Assembly: GCA_031308135.1 (NCBI GenBank)
Contig: JAHLJT010009436.1
Location: forward strand, 158,158,099-158,222,098
Length of the DNA stretch: 64,000 nt
Direction of reading: 5' to 3'
From: Acheta domesticus
Lineage: Eukaryota; Arthropoda; Insecta; Orthoptera; Gryllidae
Of the stretch, positions 1 to 11,439 are shown one piece after another. The notes under the pieces are model-generated. The model was not told the origin of the DNA. It ran no database searches and saw only the letters and a list, made by a program, of their open reading frames with translations. A program made the translations under genes and the position numbers. How positions within the stretch are numbered: position 1 is the first letter of the stretch; every line of letters starts with the position of its first letter.

Positions 1-700
1 TTTTCCTGAATAATTGGTATATCACAGTACAGAAAGAGGCTGTTTTCCAGAAAAATCGATTTTTAATGTTGCATTTATTGTATGCAAAATTATGCGAAAA
101 CCATTTTCAAAAATGGTGAGCATGGCCACATTTAAAGATTTAATTTTGAACACCAAATTAGACTTATAAATATTTACCAGAAGATGCCGAAATAATTTTA
201 ATATTTTTCAATTATTGAATTTTGAGAGAATTCAACGGAAATCAAACCTGTACAATTTGTATAAATGTATTTTCCTCCATCCGATGAAAAAAAAATCCAA
301 AAGTTTGGAGCCGTTTTGAGAAAAATTTGAAAATATTCTTGAAGCTTCAGGTAAAGTAACCCTCAAAATTAAAATATCGGTTTCAAAATTCAAGGGGCTG
401 TGACTTCAGCCAGATCGTTCGGGGAATATACGTTTTGGTGAAAATCCTACTTCGGTAAGCCGTCAAAGAGCGGGCGGGTGGACGGAATGACGGACGGACA
501 GGAGTTTTGCCATAAATCAATTTTTCCCCCATCAAGGACCCACAAAACGTGGATTCTAACTTCAGCACGATTTAGAGGAAGTAATTTACTACATACATAC
601 ACTAGAATGATCGCAGTTTTCGCTGAATTATAACATAATTTTCTCTATAGTTCATGGTATGCGAGAACGTAAAAATTGATTGGATGAACAATACACATCA
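1..700 (-). repeat. Rep-A interspersed repeat, minus copy
   Basis: AT-rich block that matches, in reverse complement, the blocks near 13.3 kb and 28.9 kb. Shared landmarks are a GGACGG-rich stretch (CGTCCGTCC on the other strand), a phrase around ACCCACAAAACGTGG, a 'gagccgttttgagaaaaat' phrase, and an end near 'ttttctctatag...atgcgagaacg'. No coding capacity is seen. It is a decayed interspersed repeat of unknown class; the outer ends are approximate. Confidence 0.65.
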
Positions 701-1540
701 TTATAAATACCTAGAATATAACAAATTAAAATCACTAAGTACACAATTAAATAAGTCAATAATTAACGCACTAGATTACATAATGATGCATCAGTAGAGA
801 AAGTTGTGTCTGCCTGTTTCTCATCTACATCGCAGTGCTTGTTCTATCATCTTGTAGATATTATCTGAATTTTACGGTGTAGGTTTTGATTTATTGATTT
901 GAATTCATATATGAAACTAGCCGTGCATTTTAACAAAGAATGAATGTTCATAAATCAGAGTAAACAATCATACATCTTCCATTATTTATGATATATTCTA
1001 TCCCAAAAACAACGAAACGATATAAATTATATTTTTTGAGTTTTTTAACCGAGATCTTTGCTATTAAAATAGCAAACACGTTGTTTTCCGTTCTGTTGTT
1101 AAGTTCATGTATGGATATTTACGAAGCATTTCGTTGGTGGCTTGCCCCCTTTTTCAATCTTAAGATACTGAAAAATGAAAAATAAATAAAACTCACTCAA
1201 AAACAAATATCACCGAAATGTAAGAATAATAGAAGGTATTGAAGAATAAGGAAAATAAGCGAAGATGCGAACACAGAAAAATATAACTTGACTCTCGAGC
1301 CCCTCAGCATGTGGTAAATTGTAAAACCATATTCCCGAAAGTTGACTTTGTGACTCTCGTAGTCAGTAAGCTGAAACACCAACTCTCTAGTTCTATTTAG
1401 CATTGTGATTATTTCTTTGTTTTAGACGAGATATTCGAGGGTTGGTAAACTCCTACAAAGATGACTTCAACAGATTGTCAAAGAACACGTGACGTGTAAC
1501 TTCTGACCGCTGTGTCGGTTTCGGTGCTTTTCCCAATTGT
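701..1540. other. AT-rich DNA, nothing recognised
   Basis: Low-GC sequence with only short open frames (one of 65 codons on plus, one of 68 on minus) that show no motif I recognise. Confidence 0.5.
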
Positions 1541-2060
1541 ACGTGGAGCGGATGCTTGGAACGCGAACGGGAATAAAACGCGATAAGAGATCTCGCGGTC
1601 CCCGTCTCCGTCCATCAAAGGGTCGACCGGTCTCGTTCGCCCGCCGTGGGCGCGCCCTTTCGCCCTTCGCTCGCCTTTCGCCCCCCCCCCTCTCCCCCCC
1701 GCCAGCCGGCGCGCGGCTTCTCAGCTCCTTGAGGGGGCGCTTACTGCAATATCCGCCGCCACCGCGACGGCAGATAAGAGCGCCCCCCCCCCCTCCTCAG
1801 CGCCTGCGAGCGAAGGTGGGCTCTGACGCTGACAGCTGAATAGCGCCCCGCGCTTCATCAGAAGGTTTCTCGGCGCAGCGGCGGCGCGGTCAGGCCGAGT
1901 CGATGGGCCGCCCCCGCCGCATCCGCCTTCTCCTTCGCCCCGCCACTCGCCTTCGCCTCCTGTCGCCTGCCTCTTTTTCCGTCTCCTGGGGTCCGCTGCC
2001 TCCGTTTCTGCGGAGACCACCGCTGGTCGCGGTCATTCACTGTCGTCAATGCCAGCGAAT
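1540..2060. promoter_or_regulatory. CpG-rich island 1
   Basis: Abrupt rise in GC and CpG, with C-runs and a GATA-type site (CAGATAAG near 1770). The open frames of about 100 codons on both strands are proline/arginine-rich and explained by composition. Interpreted as a regulatory or unmethylated island by composition only. Confidence 0.5.
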
Positions 2061-2640
2061 CGCCAGAGCCTTCCAGAGACTTCAAAATCGTATATCCGTT
2101 GCCTTGTTTCTCCCCCACAGTCCTTACGGCTTCAACCGCGTCTTCCTGATGCTTCCTACTGCCTCAAGTGTCGAATATTCTGATAAATTTTGGTCAGGAA
2201 TTTTCCACCTCCATCGCCTTCTCCAGTTTCTACAGTTCACCACCGTCCCCTACCTTCATTTTTCTCTTATTTCAGTATTGTGAATACCATTTCGTCTGTG
2301 TGTTTCCACGTTTCAACGTTTAAGTATTGTACAGATAATCTATATCTTCATTGTTGCCATGCTTCCCAATATCTTTCCCGCTGTCATTGCAAAATTCTGT
2401 GTCCTTAGTAATATTACTTAGTCTCCAGTATTCATGGTGAAAATAGCCACTGCATTTCATTAATCGAATCTTGCCGGAAAGAATTCGGGTAATAAATATT
2501 TTTGACAAGTATATTTTTGAGAATGTTGAACATTCATCTGAAGTTTCCTACCTCGTGAAGGAACGTTTTAAAAATGAAAATGTCGTTGGGACGTCATGTA
2601 CCTCAAAGAATCAACATATCCATTTCCAATTCAAGGGAAC
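2061..2640. other. Pyrimidine-rich then AT-rich DNA
   Basis: The first half is C/T-rich on the plus strand, continuing the skew of the island; the second half is AT-rich. No conserved coding motif or known repeat is seen. Confidence 0.4.
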
Positions 2641-3000
2641 GATACATTACTCAGATCGATCGGGTAATTTAAATGTTGGTGGAAATCCTGCCTGAGGTAT
2701 AGAAGCTAGTGTTGTTTGGAGACAGTCGGGCAGACAGATCTTCATCGTTAACTGATTTTTCAGCATTAATGATCCACAATACATGAATGCTGACTCCAGA
2801 ACATATTGAAGAACGTAATTTGCTACATATAACAGCATGATTATACATTTTTTTCGGTATCAGAAATCCACAATACAAGGTTTTTGTTGAAAAAATCGCA
2901 TTTTTTTTGCTGCGGTGTTACACCTTTTCTATACTACGTAAGTAGTATGCGAGAATGTAATATAGAAGATAACGTTTCTCACATTTTTTAAATTTAAAGT
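2640..3000 (-). repeat. Rep-A fragment, minus copy
   Basis: Matches the block at 1-700: 'tggtggaaatcctgcc', a G-rich stretch with GGGCAGACAG, 'gatccacaatac', then 'ttttctatactacgtaagtagtatgcgagaa'. The last part contains the palindrome TACTACGTAAGTAGTA, which also marks the junction in other copies. Confidence 0.65.
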
Positions 3001-3056
3001 TTTTTAAACGAATATTTCTGGCGAAAACGAGAACTGAAATTTTGTGAAGTTTGGTA

Positions 3057-3428
3057 GTATACGTGAGTCGATGCACCTTGTCAGAAAAAAATGTTCGTCG
3101 ATTACGAGACTTCTTACGCTCTTACTCGTGATGCTAAATATCGTATTCCAGGGAAAAAGAAAAAACACTTGTACACTAAGGAGAAATAACAGTACATTTA
3201 TTTCCTTTTATTGAATCATTTTGTAACATTTCTGTTGCAAAGTTTCAAGTTGAAACAATTCAAAACAGGAGAAAACATTAATGAAGGTATTCATAACGAA
3301 CAAAACAAAACAAGATGAAAAATTGAAAAATAAAGAGAATAATAAAGGTCATTAGCATTACCAGTGAGAGTATAGGATGTCTCGTAATCGACGAACATTT
3401 CCAGCAAGGTGCGTCGGCTCACGTATAC
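3057..3428. repeat. Foldback element with arms of about 80 bp
   Basis: The left arm (3057-3139, beginning GTATACGTGAG) is the near reverse complement of the right arm (3351-3428, ending CTCACGTATAC). The core CGTCGATTACGAGAC is exact in both arms. The arms flank about 210 bp of AT-rich spacer without coding potential. This is the structure of a foldback or MITE-like element, or of a transcript that could form a long hairpin. No target-site duplication is clear. Confidence 0.7.
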
Positions 3429-3535
3429 GATATCAGCAAGGTCAGCTGTCCTTGCGCGCTGCAGCATGGCATTTACCAAGTTCTTTGCTTCTCTGCATTC
3501 AAATTAAGCAATATTGCAAACCCACCGATATTGCG

Positions 3536-3835
3536 CGATCTTCACTTCGCCTCCCTCTTCTATCCTCGCCTCTTACACACACACTTACATGCACCACTCT
3601 GCCACGCACGTCGGGAGACCAGTCGAAAACGTACAGCTAGTCCCGGCTGGGGCGGTGCCCCGCCGCTGGGAGCTAGCTGGTTCGCGAAAACTCCTCTAGC
3701 TCACGTATAGGTCGACTCGGATCGCACCATTCAGCGCGGGAACACAACCGTCACCTCCAGCGAAAGAACACATGCTCAACACTACTGGACTAATGACCTT
3801 AGCAGCTGCCGGAGTCATTCCATCAATGTGAACCA
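3536..3835 (+). repeat. SINE-A 3' fragment, plus
   Basis: Corresponds to the second half of the SINE-A copy at 6812-7358: 'tcttacacacac', 'ggggcggtgccccgc.gctgggag', 'ggactaatgacct'. The tRNA-like head is missing, so it is 5'-truncated, and it is diverged. Confidence 0.7.
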
Positions 3836-3849
3836 CTCCACTACAATGA

Positions 3850-4140
3850 CACCAACACTTTAACCTCCCGTCAGCACGAACCGTCCGCCCGCTGCAACAG
3901 GGGCAGCGTCGCCGCCGCCGCCGGCTCCGCAGTCGCGATATGGATTTTCCTCCGCGACCTGGCGAATTGCGGGCGCGGCCGAGGCGGCGAGGCCTTACAA
4001 GAAGCCGCGCGCGCGCGCCCACCGGGCGGAGTTTCTTTTGAGCGGAACGGAACGGCGGCGGGGGCGCGGGGCGCCTGCGTGCGACTCGGGCGTCGATGCA
4101 ACGGGCGCACACGGCCCGCGCGAAACGGGCACTTGCGGCT
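3850..4140. promoter_or_regulatory. CpG-rich island 2
   Basis: Dense CpG and GC-rich hexamers (GCGCGC runs near 4005-4015, GCCGCC runs near 3910). Open frames here are arginine/alanine-rich and not credible as proteins. Confidence 0.5.
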
Positions 4141-4430
4141 TTGACATGTGGAAAGCCCATAATAAAATGCTCGTTTACGAAAATAGCAATGCGAACGATA
4201 TCGATGTTGGACATTACTCCATTATAACGATGTCTCCGAGTTTTAAGATGTATTTACGTTGTTCATTCAATTATTAAAGAGACCTGGAGAAAAAATTGGC
4301 CTGGAGAAAAAAGAATTGGGTAGGACAGGTTTGGTAATTTTAGGACTTCAAGTTGGCATCACTGGGATGAGCCCTGACCATCTGGAGGATTAGCATTGTT
4401 GTGTTCATAACCTGAAAATGAAGTTGAATA

Positions 4431-5140
4431 ATGGCGAGTCCACTTGAAAATCCCACATTGGTTGAACAACGTTCTGCGATTCGTTTTGAACTTGCTGAAG
4501 GTGAAAAACCAGCTAATATATATACTCTGGAACGACTAAAGTGTATGGTGAAAGTTGTAAGAACCGCGAGAGTTTTCACAAGTGGGTAGAACAGTTCAAA
4601 AGTGGTCGAGGCTCAGTGACTGACAAACATCGCTCTGGCCGCATCAACAGGAAAAGTTATGTTGACTGTGTTTGGAGACGTTGTAGGTGTATTTTTTGCA
4701 ATTATCACGAAGAACAGCGGATAATAAATAGCCAATTCTGCTTAGATATACTTTTAAACAAGGTAAAGCCAGTCATGAGAGAGAAACGTCATGGATCTCA
4801 GAGGGTTCTCCAGCAAACCAACACACGTCCTCACACTGCCAAAAAACCGTCAAACTATTGACAAAATTGGTTGGGAGGTACTGCCTCATCCCCCTTGATT
4901 AAGCACCATCTGATTTCCATTTATTTGGTTCACTGAAGGAGGCATTACGTGGGAAGAAGTTCCAGGATAACGAGGTTGTCGAAACATTTGTGGGAAATTG
5001 GTTCAAACACCATTGAAAAGAGTTCTTTAGAACCGTTATAAAAACAGTAAGCCGTTGGAACAAGTGCATAAATGTTGGTAGGGAATATATTAAAAAGTAG
5101 GAAAAGTCCTGTTTTGTAAAATTAAACGTGTATTTCTTCA
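4431..5140 (+). pseudogene. Mariner transposase relic, internally deleted
   Basis: Three pieces of a mariner-type (Tc1/mariner superfamily) transposase lie in order on the plus strand. The N-terminal piece starts at the ATG at 4431. After a frameshift near 4540 comes the helix-turn-helix end: YGES near 4543, W-V-E-Q-F-K, and VTDKHRSGR. That joins abruptly to a C-terminal third containing TRPHTA (near 4830) in the mariner DN(A/T)RPHTA context. Downstream, FGSLKEALRGK-like sequence near 4930 is recognisable but preceded by in-frame stops. The middle of the protein, including the first catalytic Asp, is missing, and the second catalytic Asp appears replaced by Thr. Normal length is about 345 residues. 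It cannot encode active enzyme. Terminal inverted repeats were not identified. Confidence 0.85.
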
Positions 5141-5159
5141 GACCACTTTGTGTCACTAA

Positions 5160-6284
5160 TTATTGAATGCTCATCGTATAACGATAATAAATATGTTCGG
5201 TAATCTTGATGGATTCTGAAATGTTTTGACGACGTTTGGCTCGATTTTCATAATTTTTAAGTGTATTTACGTATGATTCGTCTCTTTTAGCAACGCTTGC
5301 AGTGATTTCCTAAATTGTGTTGGCGAATGTATTGGCTGTAATTATATTGACTTCCGTTCTGATATCAGTATCGGTAGAATTAAATCAGGTTTTTATGATA
5401 TGTGTACAAGTATACACTCTGCAAAGGTCGAACAAATTGCCAGATTAACAATGTAAGGAGTTTGCATTTCGTTCCTATTTAATTGGAATAACAGCTATTG
5501 TATATTTGTTATTCATCATAAAATGAATATTTTAATTAAGTGAGATAAATCAGGGATCCCCTTGGTTCCCCAAGGTCTTTAACATTTTCGTTAAATATAA
5601 AATTAACAAAAGAAAAAATTACTTTCTCATCTTGTCAATGACTAATGTTCAGTCTAATATTATCATACGTGAGAAAATATCACTATCAGGTCAAATTATA
5701 CCATCTGGTACTTTCAATTATACTATCAGATAAAATTAACAATTTGTATTATTGTCAAATAAACAACGTTGCTAGAATGCACTCTAATATTTTGTTGAAG
5801 TATTGTTTCTCTAACCATCACATTTTTTAATTCTCATTAATTCAATAACTGACACTAAAACAGTTTAAATTTTTTTGATGGTACTCGTATAGGAAATTTG
5901 AGTAAAATTCCCTCAAGGTTCTTACATAGGGTGCCATTTTTCAGACAAAGTATGAACAAATAACATTAGTTACATCACAAAAAAACATCACAAATTACTT
6001 CACAAAAAATTGACTCTCGAAACATAAATTTTTGTGTCTCGGGAACAATTAGTCCACACCTATAAAGATTTATTCACAATACAAACATGTTCAGCGCTGA
6101 TGGTCTGCCAGTGGCGGAGACGCGAGGACTAGGCCGTGGAAGGAACGAGGAGGAGGCCGCGTCCGAGAAAGTACCGTGTTTGAGAAGGGACTGAAACCCA
6201 AAAGAAGCAGACAGTTGTACAAGTCGGCGTCAAAAGCAAAACTAAGCACTGTACAAGAACCTCAAAGTTATCATGATTGTTAAT
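5160..6284. other. AT-rich DNA, nothing recognised
   Basis: Low-complexity AT-rich sequence. A short GC-richer patch (6100-6180) carries no recognised motif. A 61-codon open frame at 5645-5830 shows no family features. Confidence 0.45.
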
Positions 6285-6460
6285 TTTTTCGGTATCAGGG
6301 ACTCATAAAACCAGTTTTTGGTCGAAAAAGAGCCGTTCCTTTCGCATCATTACAATATTTTCTCTATACTCTCTCTATGTAAGTAGTATGCGAGAAAGCA
6401 AAAACGCAGAAGACGGTGAAATATAATTTTTGTCGGTATTTGGCTTATAATTAATTAAGT
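6285..6460 (-). repeat. Rep-A fragment, minus copy
   Basis: Shares with the 2640-3000 copy the order 'ttttttcggtatcag', 'gttttt.gtcgaaaaa', 'ttttctctatac', 'gtaagtagtatgcgagaa'. A further 60-bp piece in the opposite orientation ('agaatccacgttttgtggga') lies at 6645-6710. Confidence 0.6.
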
Positions 6461-6770
6461 CCGCCAAAAACGAAAAAAGGGGTCGCGCTGATCACTGGTC
6501 AGAGTGGCAAAGTACTTGGAAATCACAACTCTGACTTCCGGCTCTCGCAGCTCTCAAATCCGGGTTTTCTTCTCTAGCCTAGTATTGCAGTTTTGTATTG
6601 CTGAAGCGAAAAAAATTATTTGAAAAGATCTTCTAAGGAGGTGTGTACTTAGAATCCACGTTTTGTGGGACCTTTGTATTGAAAAAGTGATTGAATCCAA
6701 ACGCCTCACCGTATATTGATCACACTATCCGCTAAACCGTTCAGATGATATTATCCAAAACTTACCGGTC

Positions 6771-6811
6771 GACCCAATCCGTCTGACCCGTCAGACCCAA
6801 TCGGTCTGACC
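6771..6811. repeat. 18-bp direct repeat abutting a SINE
   Basis: GACCCAATCCGTCTGACC (6771-6788) is repeated with one change at 6794-6811, directly before the 5' end of the SINE-A copy. It may be a target duplication or a slippage product. Confidence 0.6.
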
Positions 6812-7358
6812 GGGAGTGATGGCTCAGTGCATCAACCTGATGTCACTGCAGTCCCTCTGACCGGGAGGTCCAAGGTTCGAGTCCCGACGGAGGCAGGATT
6901 TTCGACACTAGCTTGTCAGCTAGGCCGAGTTCAGTCGCTGGAGGAGAATTCTAGCGGCCGGCTGCTCTGATCGGTAGTTTTCCGTGGTTTCGCCGATCAA
7001 CACTAGGCGAATGCTGGAGCAGTACCCGAACAAATGGGCCACGGACCGCGCGCGATCTTTCCTTCCTCTTCCTTGTCCTATCCTCTCCTCTTACACACAC
7101 TTACACTAACATGCACTACACTTCCACACATGCCGGGAGACCGGTCGGGAGCTTACAGCCTCTCCCGGCAAGGGCGGTGCCCCGCTGGTGGGAGATAACT
7201 GGTTGAGGGGAAAACCCTGCTAGTCGACGGTAGGTTGGCGCCAGATATCGCCATCCAACGGAGAAAAGATCATCGCCACCTCTCGAGAAATAACACGTAC
7301 TACACTTACGGGCATAATGACCTAAGTAGTTGATGCGCCCGGAAACACGAATCAATCA
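6812..7358 (+). mobile_element. SINE-A, full-length tRNA-derived SINE
   Basis: The head is tRNA-like: an A-box-like TGGCTCAGTGC at 6820-6830 and a B box GGTTCGAGTCC at 6874-6884, 43 bases apart, as in an internal Pol III promoter. The body follows with a 'cgacactagct' phrase, 'gccggctgctctgatcggtag', 'cggaccgcgcgcgatct', a pyrimidine stretch and the 'ggcggtgcccc' block. The tail ends in 'aatcaatcaaaa'. The same order recurs at about nine other sites in both orientations, which shows it is a dispersed family. It has no coding capacity; mobility would depend on a LINE sharing the tail. Confidence 0.88.
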
Positions 7359-7359
7359 A

Positions 7360-7689
7360 AATGACACCAGTTTTCAGGATCAATTTTTTCTTGGATAAAC
7401 TTTTTTTTTCTGGAGTATGGTTAAGTACCTGTATGATTTTAAATATGGCGCCGGATATATTTTCTGGGAACTCACTGGCTTTAAAAAAGTTTAAATTGTT
7501 TTCGCTTCTACGTACAACAATAATATTAAAGATAATCTCTGTCTTCTTTACGAAATCTGTTCTTTTAAACTAGATATTTAAAGTAGTGTAAGTGAAAATC
7601 TCTGAGCATTTGAAAATTCAAAATGCAAATATTCAATCACGTATCAAAATTCAACTTCGTTTCCAAAAATTCGCGAAGGTTGAGTTTAC
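7360..7689. other. AT-rich DNA, nothing recognised
   Basis: One 70-codon frame (7361-7573) is hydrophobic and AT-driven, with no recognised motif. Confidence 0.45.
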
Positions 7690-7980
7690 CTGAGAGGCTG
7701 ATGGTGCACCGGTGACGTGAATGGTGAGCTAAACCTACTAAGCTGAATTCGAATCCCAGCGAGAAATAAAAGGATGGTTGGATACACTTTTGCAGGTTCA
7801 GGTAGTGTTACATTGCTTAATCGTGACATAATGCGTAAAAGTGTGTGCTGGCCAACGTGCTGTTAGCCGCTGTGGCCGACAGATGCCGAGTGCTGAGTGC
7901 TGCGCCATTTCGGGAGAAAACCGAATGCGCCGAGTTAAATTCCCCGGGCGGATCATCTTAAGTAATAAAATGTATTAAAT
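7690..7980 (+). repeat. Possible tRNA-derived SINE, degenerate
   Basis: A B-box-like 'aattcgaatccc' near 7746 follows, at tRNA-like spacing, an A-box-like 'ggtgcaccggtgacg'. GC-richer sequence follows to about 7960. No second copy in the window was matched, so this is tentative. Confidence 0.35.
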
Positions 7981-8129
7981 TGGGTGATTTCGTGTGTACT
8001 TATAGTATTATACTCCGTCAGTTTTGACAGTTAGATCGTGTTTATTTCTTTATGATTTATTTATCGTATCTCACAGCGTCCTTTTGTAATCACCTATTTC
8101 TTCTTTCTTCTTCTAATGCAGTTCACTGA

Positions 8130-8530
8130 TTAGTGCATGGGCGAGTCTCCAGAAGCCCTTAGCTCCGTTTCGTGAGACTTATCCTGAGGAAGTATACCTA
8201 GGGTAGTTTGCCATTGCTTTCCCCTTACCAATTTTGACGTTTTGATTTGAATTTTGAATACCAGGAAGCGCAGGCCAAGATACAAAATCCGCAATCTTAT
8301 ACAGTAATTCAAATCAAAACTCTAATTAGTGCTAAATTGCGAGAGGATTTAATTTTGCCAGGTTGCCTTTCTTGGGACCTGTTTAACATATTTTATTCAC
8401 ATGCCGACAAGCGTCCGCATGCATGCCGTCGATTTTTGGCACCTTAAAAAATTCCCCAACTTTGACTGGGTTTGAATCCGCAAACTTGGGATCAGTCGTC
8501 TGACATCATAACCACTATACCATCAAAATC
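8130..8530 (-). repeat. tRNA-headed SINE-like repeat, minus
   Basis: Read on the minus strand, 8530-8460 is tRNA-like: 'tatagtggttatgatgtcag' followed by 'gcggattcaaaccc' (B box). It resembles the SINE-B head at 57.9 kb. The far end (8130-8230) carries 'gggaaagcaatggcaaacta', a phrase typical of several insect SINE bodies as I recall. The AT-rich middle is diverged. Confidence 0.5.
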
Positions 8531-8559
8531 GGTACCTTTTTCTTGGTTACTCTAATTTC

Positions 8560-9050
8560 TCGTCGCAAGTTCCCGCATATTTCTTTTTCGCCTCATCGAG
8601 ATTTCTTCAACTCATATTCTTCCCGCGCCGTTGTTCTTCCGCATCTTATCACCGCTTCCGTCCTTCCTCCGTATCGGTTCTTGCACACGCTCCGCACTTC
8701 CCTTCCTGGGCTCTCTCCCTCCCGTCCCCCTCCCGCTTCACCAGCAGTCGCGTCAACGCCGCCGCAGTGCTCTTCGCCCCCCACCCCTCGTCCTCGGCCC
8801 CCTGCGAACGCTGCGCCCTCCTCCAGAGCCTCCCGCACCCGCACCCGCTCCTGCTGCCTGCTGCGTCGTGCGCATGCGCGCCTCAAATATTCAGCACCTT
8901 TTCTCAGGGAGCAGCACTCAATTTTCCTCCGTTTTTCGCCCCGCCCCGCCCCGCCACGCCCCGCCACTCGTCCTGCCACGGCCTCGCAGCGCTCCGCGTG
9001 GACTAGTACGCGGGTGAGAAATCCGCGGTCCCATCGTTGCTCTGTGTGAC
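8560..9050. promoter_or_regulatory. CpG island 3 with GC-box array
   Basis: C-rich on the plus strand. A run of CCGCC pentamers at 8937-8969 (GC-box-like) lies about 60 bp after an NRF1-type palindrome at 8869-8880. Open frames of 128-168 codons on plus and 153 on minus are low-complexity and composition-driven. The pairing of motifs is promoter-like but no transcript is visible. Confidence 0.5.
8869..8880. promoter_or_regulatory. NRF1/Ewg-type site TGCGCATGCGCG
   Basis: Matches the palindromic NRF1 (insect Erect wing) consensus TGCGCATGCGCA at all but the last base. The same core occurs in the island at 11.7 kb. Confidence 0.5.
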
Positions 9051-9149
9051 TCACACAAACAGCGAAGCCGGTGCTTAGTATGTTTTATTTAGAGATAAAT
9101 AATAGGAGTAGACACGATGGTAACGATGTTAAGTTACCTAGCATTTTAT

Positions 9150-9315
9150 ACAAGTCCGTCGAAGTCGTGGATTTTTAAGGGCGGAAAGTTCTGTCTGATG
9201 AAAATAAAAAAAAAGCCGGTTGTTCCACGTATCAGATACGCATCGCTGAAAATTACCTCAAGCCCAAATGTCATCTTCGAGGAAAAGTCCAACCATTGCC
9301 CTAGAATTACTTAGG
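9150..9315 (+). repeat. SINE-B body fragment, plus
   Basis: 'gtcgtggatttttaagggcgg' and 'ctcaagcccaaatg' match the body of the SINE-B copy at 57860-58235. The tRNA head and tail are absent. Confidence 0.65.
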
Positions 9316-9984
9316 TTCACTTGTGCATACTGTATTGAGGTTGATCAGTGTTCATTAGTACTTAGAAGAGTCAAAAAATATATGAAATGGAAGTGATTAA
9401 ATTTTAGAGTAAAAGGACTTCAACAACATCATCAACTACAAGAGATTCCGCGTTTAATGATGAAATTTGTAATCATTATAATTCCATCTTTTAAGTTTGT
9501 TGTATTTTTAGCTGAATAGAGTTCCCCAAAAATGTTCCACCTCGAGGAAAGTTATACAAAAACCTTTTTTTTATTCCAATAATTTTGCAGATCAGAAAAT
9601 CAATATTATCATGTTCCCTGAATGTAACGAATAAATAATTCCATCATTTCCGTCCCAGAGATATGAATGCTGGGAAAACATTTTTGAATAATCACATTTT
9701 TATCCCAATGGAATACTTCACAAATTTTGGAGCCAAGAAGCGCAGCTGATGCACTTGGGAAGTCATTTCCCTGCTCCTCCCCAAAGGAGGCATTGCAATT
9801 CAGGAACTTCGATTTCACGAGCGTCCGATTCAATGCAAGGCTGGGTAAAGTAATTTCGGAACGTTCAGGATCACGATTGTTCCGGTGCTAACACGCACTC
9901 TAGAGCCATGAAAATTTCAAAGACATGATTTCTGTTCGCCAGGTTTTGAGTACACTAAACTTTGATTCACCCTAGACCTAACTT
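9316..9984. other. AT-rich DNA, nothing recognised
   Basis: No repeat or gene recognised. A 74-codon minus frame (9609-9833) shows no family motif. Confidence 0.4.
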
Positions 9985-11110
9985 ACCGCGGGCGGGGTCG
10001 GTCCCACGTATAAAAGCCCCTGGGAGTTTGGAAACTCCCGTCCGGTTGCTCAATTTTTCCGTTTCACTCACGCCGAGGCGCAGTGAGGAGCTGGGTGGGG
10101 AATCCACTTCTTCCTAGCGTCATAAGACCGGTGGTCCCCATTTGGGTTTTGGATACATTGTGGCCGTAAATCTCTCGAAGAGAAAATTGGGGAAGGGCTT
10201 GTCACATGCACGTGACGACATTCGACTCTGGTCCCACCCCATATTTCGTGCTGACAAAGGTACAATTGCCGCCTAGGTTAATAGACACACGTTCTTTGAG
10301 AGAATTGCGTTCCGGCCAACCTGACATCGCGACTTTGCGCACCTGCAGAGGCAATGGGAATTTGGCTAAAAGCACTGTGTACACCGTAGGGGTCTGAAAC
10401 ACCACTGGTACTTACAAACCAGTGAAGCTTGAGACAAACGCAGGGTGGAATTGCAGCAAGTCTAAAGCCGGCTCGAGGTCGCTAAGGCGGAAATGCAGGA
10501 GTGAGCTCGGTTCAGCGGGTTCCGCCGTTTATCTCAGTGTTGTGCCATATTGAGTCGTCTCACCCCATCCCACATCGCCCCTGCCCATGATACTCTTTGG
10601 CGCCTTGGGACAACGCTTTGGAGGCAGGTACGCGTTTCGTCTGGCCGGTGCTGTTTCTTAGTGCTTGGCCTCCCGCTGGTAACAGGGTGGTGTTCACGAC
10701 ACCAGTGGCGTTGCGAACGGCCCTTAACGACTCAACGGAGCGCTGCTAAGGTCTCTTTGACGGCTAATTACCGGCTGGCACGTAGGGACTCACGGGCCAC
10801 GCTACTGCGGGATTAGTACGTTTGCACCGAAAACACGGGCCTGGGGTTCACTTCGTGTCAGTGAGGGGAACCGTGATAAGTGCCAGGGTGACCGTGCCTG
10901 GAGCTAGCCAGTCTCAGCTGGTGATTCCTCGAATGACCCTCCACAGTCAAAGGGTCAACATATACAAAATACCAACACGTGCAACACAACAAATGATCTC
11001 ATTCCTGGACAATTCTTGTATACGGAGGTACCTGTGAGATCCTAAAGTACTTGGGTAGGTTTCAAATTCAGAGAGGTCGCAACCTATCGAATCTGTGAGG
11101 AAGGCAGTAC
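9985..11110 (+). other. Promoter- or LTR-like block, unclassified
   Basis: About 1.1 kb of mid-GC sequence with sharp edges against AT-rich flanks. It starts with a GC-rich leader and a good TATA box (TATAAAAG, 10009-10016), then a perfect 8-bp hairpin (10022-10039). Several 60-90 codon frames on both strands match nothing I know. The layout could be a solo LTR, the 5' end of a retroelement, or a non-coding RNA gene. No primer-binding site or second LTR copy was found. Confidence 0.35.
10009..10016 (+). promoter_or_regulatory. TATA box
   Basis: TATAAAAG in a GC-rich context; a start site would be expected near 10040. The hairpin GGGAGTTT-GG-AAACTCCC lies immediately downstream at 10022-10039. 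Confidence 0.4.
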
Positions 11111-11439
11111 TTCCAATAATAACTACAATTCTAATAAATTAACATAATCAACAATAAGTAAATGTTAATAATTTTGTTGGGGTTGTTTTATGAGCAAATA
11201 TTTATTGCTCGTAGTAAATTCATGTTTAAAAAATGTCAGAAAATATCAGAACACCTAGGCATTTGAAATCAATACAGCTGATAAAAAATATACCAGGAAT
11301 ATGTCATTTTGAACACGTGCAATATCCACAAATTTCCTTCCATTCCATTATTGACAGACCACAATAACAGACCCTACAGCCTGCTTGGCGGCGTTGAGCT
11401 ACTACGTAAGCCTTTCGGAGGAACCCCATGATGAGGTAA
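11111..11439. other. AT-rich DNA, nothing recognised
   Basis: No motif or repeat recognised. Confidence 0.4.

Noticed and set aside
6814..6890. Functional tRNA gene at the SINE-A head
   Set aside because: A and B boxes are present but no cloverleaf with paired acceptor stem and anticodon arm can be drawn, and the head continues into the SINE body in all copies.
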